NCBI RefSeq assembly: GCF_004193775.1
Contig: NC_041018.1
Location: 38,914,608 to 38,978,607, forward strand
Length of the DNA stretch: 64,000 nucleotides
Direction of reading: 5' to 3'
Origin: Glycine soja
Taxonomy: Eukaryota; Streptophyta; Magnoliopsida; Fabales; Fabaceae
Part shown: positions 61,369 to 64,000 of the stretch, in pieces
How positions within the stretch are numbered: position 1 is the first letter of the stretch
Layout of the letters: each line of letters starts with the position of its first letter
The notes under the pieces: model-generated
Database searches by the model: none
What the model saw: only the letters and a program-made list of their open reading frames with translations
Told to the model about the DNA's origin: nothing
Made by a program: the position numbers and the translations under genes

Positions 61369-63332
61369 ATGGCGATTCTTCCTTCTCTTGCAGTTCCTTC
61401 AACTCCCATTTCTCGGGTATGTTTTTATTCTATTCCTTCTTTTCAACTAAAACATCGTCTCATGAGTAAATTACGTTAAATTATGTCTGAAATATCAATC
61501 ATTATTCAAATTCAGCCTTTTTATTTTTGTTTTTGGCTGTTTTTTTCCTTTCTAAATTCCATATAAATGATCCAGTAGGTTGTAATGAAGTCACTCTTAA
61601 CTCATTGTATTATGATTATTTGTCCTTTGTATTGAACAAAAAATGTGTAATTATGCAGAAAAGCAAATGGGCAGTGTGCGTTTTAGAACTGATTAGCCAT
61701 TATTTTAGAAATCAGGACAAAGACTTGAAGATAGAAATTCATTTAGAAAGATACCCAAGTTTTGCTTTGGGCAAAAAAAATGGTTTCAGAGGAAGAATAT
61801 AGACATTAAACTATAAAAAGGGTTCAGAAGGGAATGAAATAGTGAAATGCCTCTTAAATTGAGAAACTGTTGAGATATTTGGATTAAGCTGAATAATGTG
61901 TCCTGCTCTGATATGGGTGAATAAACTTAACTGAAACATGTTGGAAGGACTGTGTTGACACACTAACAACTGTTAGTGTGAAGATTTTTACATTATCCGC
62001 TAAGTATAATACTCAAATAACGACTTTTAAAGTAAGAGTAAAATGTGTTTTAGGTCCCTCAATTTTTGGGCCAAAATAAGTTTTGGTTCCGTACATCAAA
62101 AACAATGGTTTTGATCTTCGTATTCTTGAAAATTCGTGAATTTCCTCCCTCTTTATGGAGCTTACTATATTAGGGAGATGGAAATTCACCAATTTTAAAG
62201 ACCAAAATCGTCCTTTTTAAAGTAAAGGTACTAAGATTATTATTTTTTACCGAAATTTGAGGGACCTAAAACCCAATTTCTAGTCTTCAAGTAATTATGA
62301 TAGCATAAAAGCCAATGATATGGCAATTCAGGATTTATTGACAGTAAAAACCATTCACATTGTCATTGTATTCTATTCTAATTAAATTCATTTTACAAAT
62401 ATTATTTTATAACTTTACATGCTTGTGCCATCTTTGTCACGAGTTGCTATCCATTTTGTATGTGCGAAGGATTCCACTTAAGTTGCAGTCCAAAAATTTA
62501 TGAATTTTGATGTAACATAACTTGATGGAATTTTTAGAAATTTGCAGACTGACATCATTTCAATGCTCATTTTCCTTTCTTTTGTGGAGGTAAAGCTGTT
62601 TCAATGCCAACCCTGTCAATTCCATAGATGCACAGAACTATATCTTCCTCATCAAACATATTATACTCGAACTACATCAATTAAAGTATCAATGGCAGAC
62701 CAAAATGAGCCGAGTGAGGTTAATATGCAGATTGGGATCATGAGGGAGAAACTTAAAGAAACACTGCCAGTCTCAGTTCAAGAATTTCCTTGGAAAAAAG
62801 CTGAGCATATACTCCTAGACAGACTACTTAATCTTGCACAAGAGACAGTGAAGTGGTCTCTTGTTCTGTTTTTCATCTTTAGCTCTGTATCTGACGTTGT
62901 ATATACATTCTCCATAAACCGTGAACTGGTAATTCCCGTTGGCCTCTTTGTTGGCTGTCTTGCGGCTGATTTCTTGAAGGAGATATCACAAGAATTGTTT
63001 CATAAATCTGAGGTATAATTTGAATTTGTTGTGTATTTCATCAACAGTTCCATTCTCAGTTGATTTGTTCCTATGTTTATTATAGTCTATTAATGAACTT
63101 GCTTTTGCTGTGTCCACAGGAAAAGGATTTGAAACGGCATCTTCTGGGCATGTATTGCCTTTTTGTGTTTGTCAAATTTATGTCCACATGGTTTGCAGCA
63201 CTACCTCAAGTGTTTCTTTTGTATGTCGCAAACGGGGGACTGATGCAGGTTTTGTGGCATTTGCGAATTTTTATGGAAGATGGAAAGAACAAACAAGAAA
63301 CTAGTAGCTCCTCTAGTTTGGAGGCTTCATGA
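61369..63332 (+). CDS. Small multi-pass membrane protein, probably plastid-targeted
   Basis: Three exons: 61369-61416 (MAILPSLAVPSTPISR), ~62590-63012 and 63120-63332, all joined in phase 0, giving about 227 residues. The exon 2 acceptor is uncertain: AG at 62547, 62589 or 62595 all keep frame and change only 2-16 residues. The N-terminus is rich in Ser, Thr, Pro and basic residues with few acidic ones, like a chloroplast transit peptide, and runs to about SIKVSMADQNEP. Then come a soluble stretch with LPVSVQEFPWKKAE and three to four hydrophobic segments (around WSLVLFFIFSSVSDVVYTF, VIPVGLFVGCLAADFL, LLGMYCLFVFVKFM, and FAALPQVFLLYVANGG), ending in a Ser-rich tail. From memory it may correspond to Arabidopsis EMB1273 (embryo-defective, plastid), but I could not verify this. 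Biochemical function unknown. Confidence 0.8.
62038..62281. mobile_element. MITE in intron 1 of the plastid-protein gene
   Basis: GTTTTAGGTCCCTCAA (62047-62062) and its exact inverse (62257-62272) bound a ~240-bp non-coding element. An inner imperfect inverted pair around CGTGAATTTCCTCCCTC lies inside. Its boundaries suggest one transposon unit inserted in the intron. Confidence 0.72.
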
Positions 63333-64000
63333 TAGATGGATGGATAAGTTAAGTTTTCCAGCACATCTTTATGAGCAGATTGGGTTGAATTCTCTGTTAA
63401 TATGTGACCAACATGATCTGCTAATCTTTCTGCCAGTTTCTGCTATGCTTCTTCAATATCATCTAGCAGCAATTAACCACTCGCAATCATCTTGCACATG
63501 TTAAAGTGGTTACTTTTTTATGATTATTTAAGTGGATGATGCAACATAGGGGAGGAGCAAGTTATAAGCATCATGTAACAAATAGTAGATGAACAACGAC
63601 TAATTCTGTTAATGTCTATGGGCATTACCATTTCAATATAAAGAAAGATAATGCTTTTTGTTTTCGTTTGACTTAAATTGTAATTCATGCAAATTAATAT
63701 CTCGTTCAGAAAAAAATGGATCCAGAAAATAGGCACAAATTTTACTTGAGAATATAATTCATATAATTAAAAAAGATTAAATATCTTTTTCGTCCTGTAT
63801 TTTTTTTTTAATCCTTGTAAAATGTATTTCTTTTGTTTTTTGTTATTAAAGTGTTTTGAACCGTAAACAAAATGCTTTGAACAATTAAAAAAATGTTATC
63901 TAAAGTGTTTCATTGACGAACAACAAAATAAACATTTCGTAAGGATGAAGATGAAAAAACACTAAATTGCATGAAGTAAAAAATATTAAAGTTTAAAAAA
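63333..64000. other. 3' flank, no further gene
   Basis: 3' UTR and downstream DNA of the plastid-protein gene. The last ~230 bases begin like the MITE families elsewhere in the window (TTAAATATCTTTTTCGTCC) and may be the left part of an element cut by the window edge. Confidence 0.5.

Noticed and set aside
61527..61802. 91-codon plus-strand frame in intron 1 of the plastid-protein gene
   Set aside because: It begins in T-rich intron sequence, lacks motifs, and including it would break the transit-peptide-to-mature-protein reading.

Overview
The window looks like dicot plant nuclear DNA, most likely a legume such as soybean (Glycine). It is very AT-rich, genes are sparse and split by introns, long (TA)n tracts are common, and the intergenic space is filled with transposons and miniature inverted-repeat elements. 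The CACTA element carries CGACGG-type subterminal repeats like those I associate with soybean CACTA families. The species call is an inference from style; the sequence alone does not prove it.

I can support only three intact-looking host genes in 64 kb. (1) On the minus strand at 8036-10184 there is a three-exon HD-Zip class II transcription factor of 309 residues, in the HAT22/HAT9 group. (2) On the plus strand at 46143-47841 there is a three-exon R2R3-MYB of 369 residues, of the RAX/MYB36/MYB87-like subgroup 14. (3) On the plus strand at 61369-63332 there is a three-exon gene for a small, probably plastid-targeted, multi-pass membrane protein, behind a promoter with site II and telo-box motifs. 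All three reading frames close across their predicted splice junctions.

The rest is mobile-element territory. From left to right: a MULE-type element with long terminal inverted repeats and a perfect 9-bp target duplication (20966-22107), with an inverted pair of tRNA-Ile-derived sequences inside it; a ~1.95-kb long-inverted-repeat (foldback) element (23818-25775); adjoining PIF/Harbinger-like MITEs (29890-30548); a CACTA-like terminus beside a decayed ferrochelatase gene fragment (35368-37612); a non-autonomous CACTA element with a TAG target duplication (38301-43988), which carries pieces of at least three recognisable host genes (U-box ARM E3 ligase, Aux/IAA domain I, receptor-like kinase) plus one unidentified exon-like block, all on the same strand; and a degenerate Ty1/copia retrotransposon on the minus strand (53480-58042) with unusually short 133-bp LTRs and damaged integrase and reverse-transcriptase active sites.

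The three host genes show no operon-like relationship. The most interesting structures are the gene-fragment-carrying CACTA element and the MULE with its tRNA-derived foldback. Large intervals (1-8035, 10.7-20.5 kb, 25.8-35.3 kb, 47.9-53.4 kb, 58.1-61.2 kb) hold no gene I can defend.
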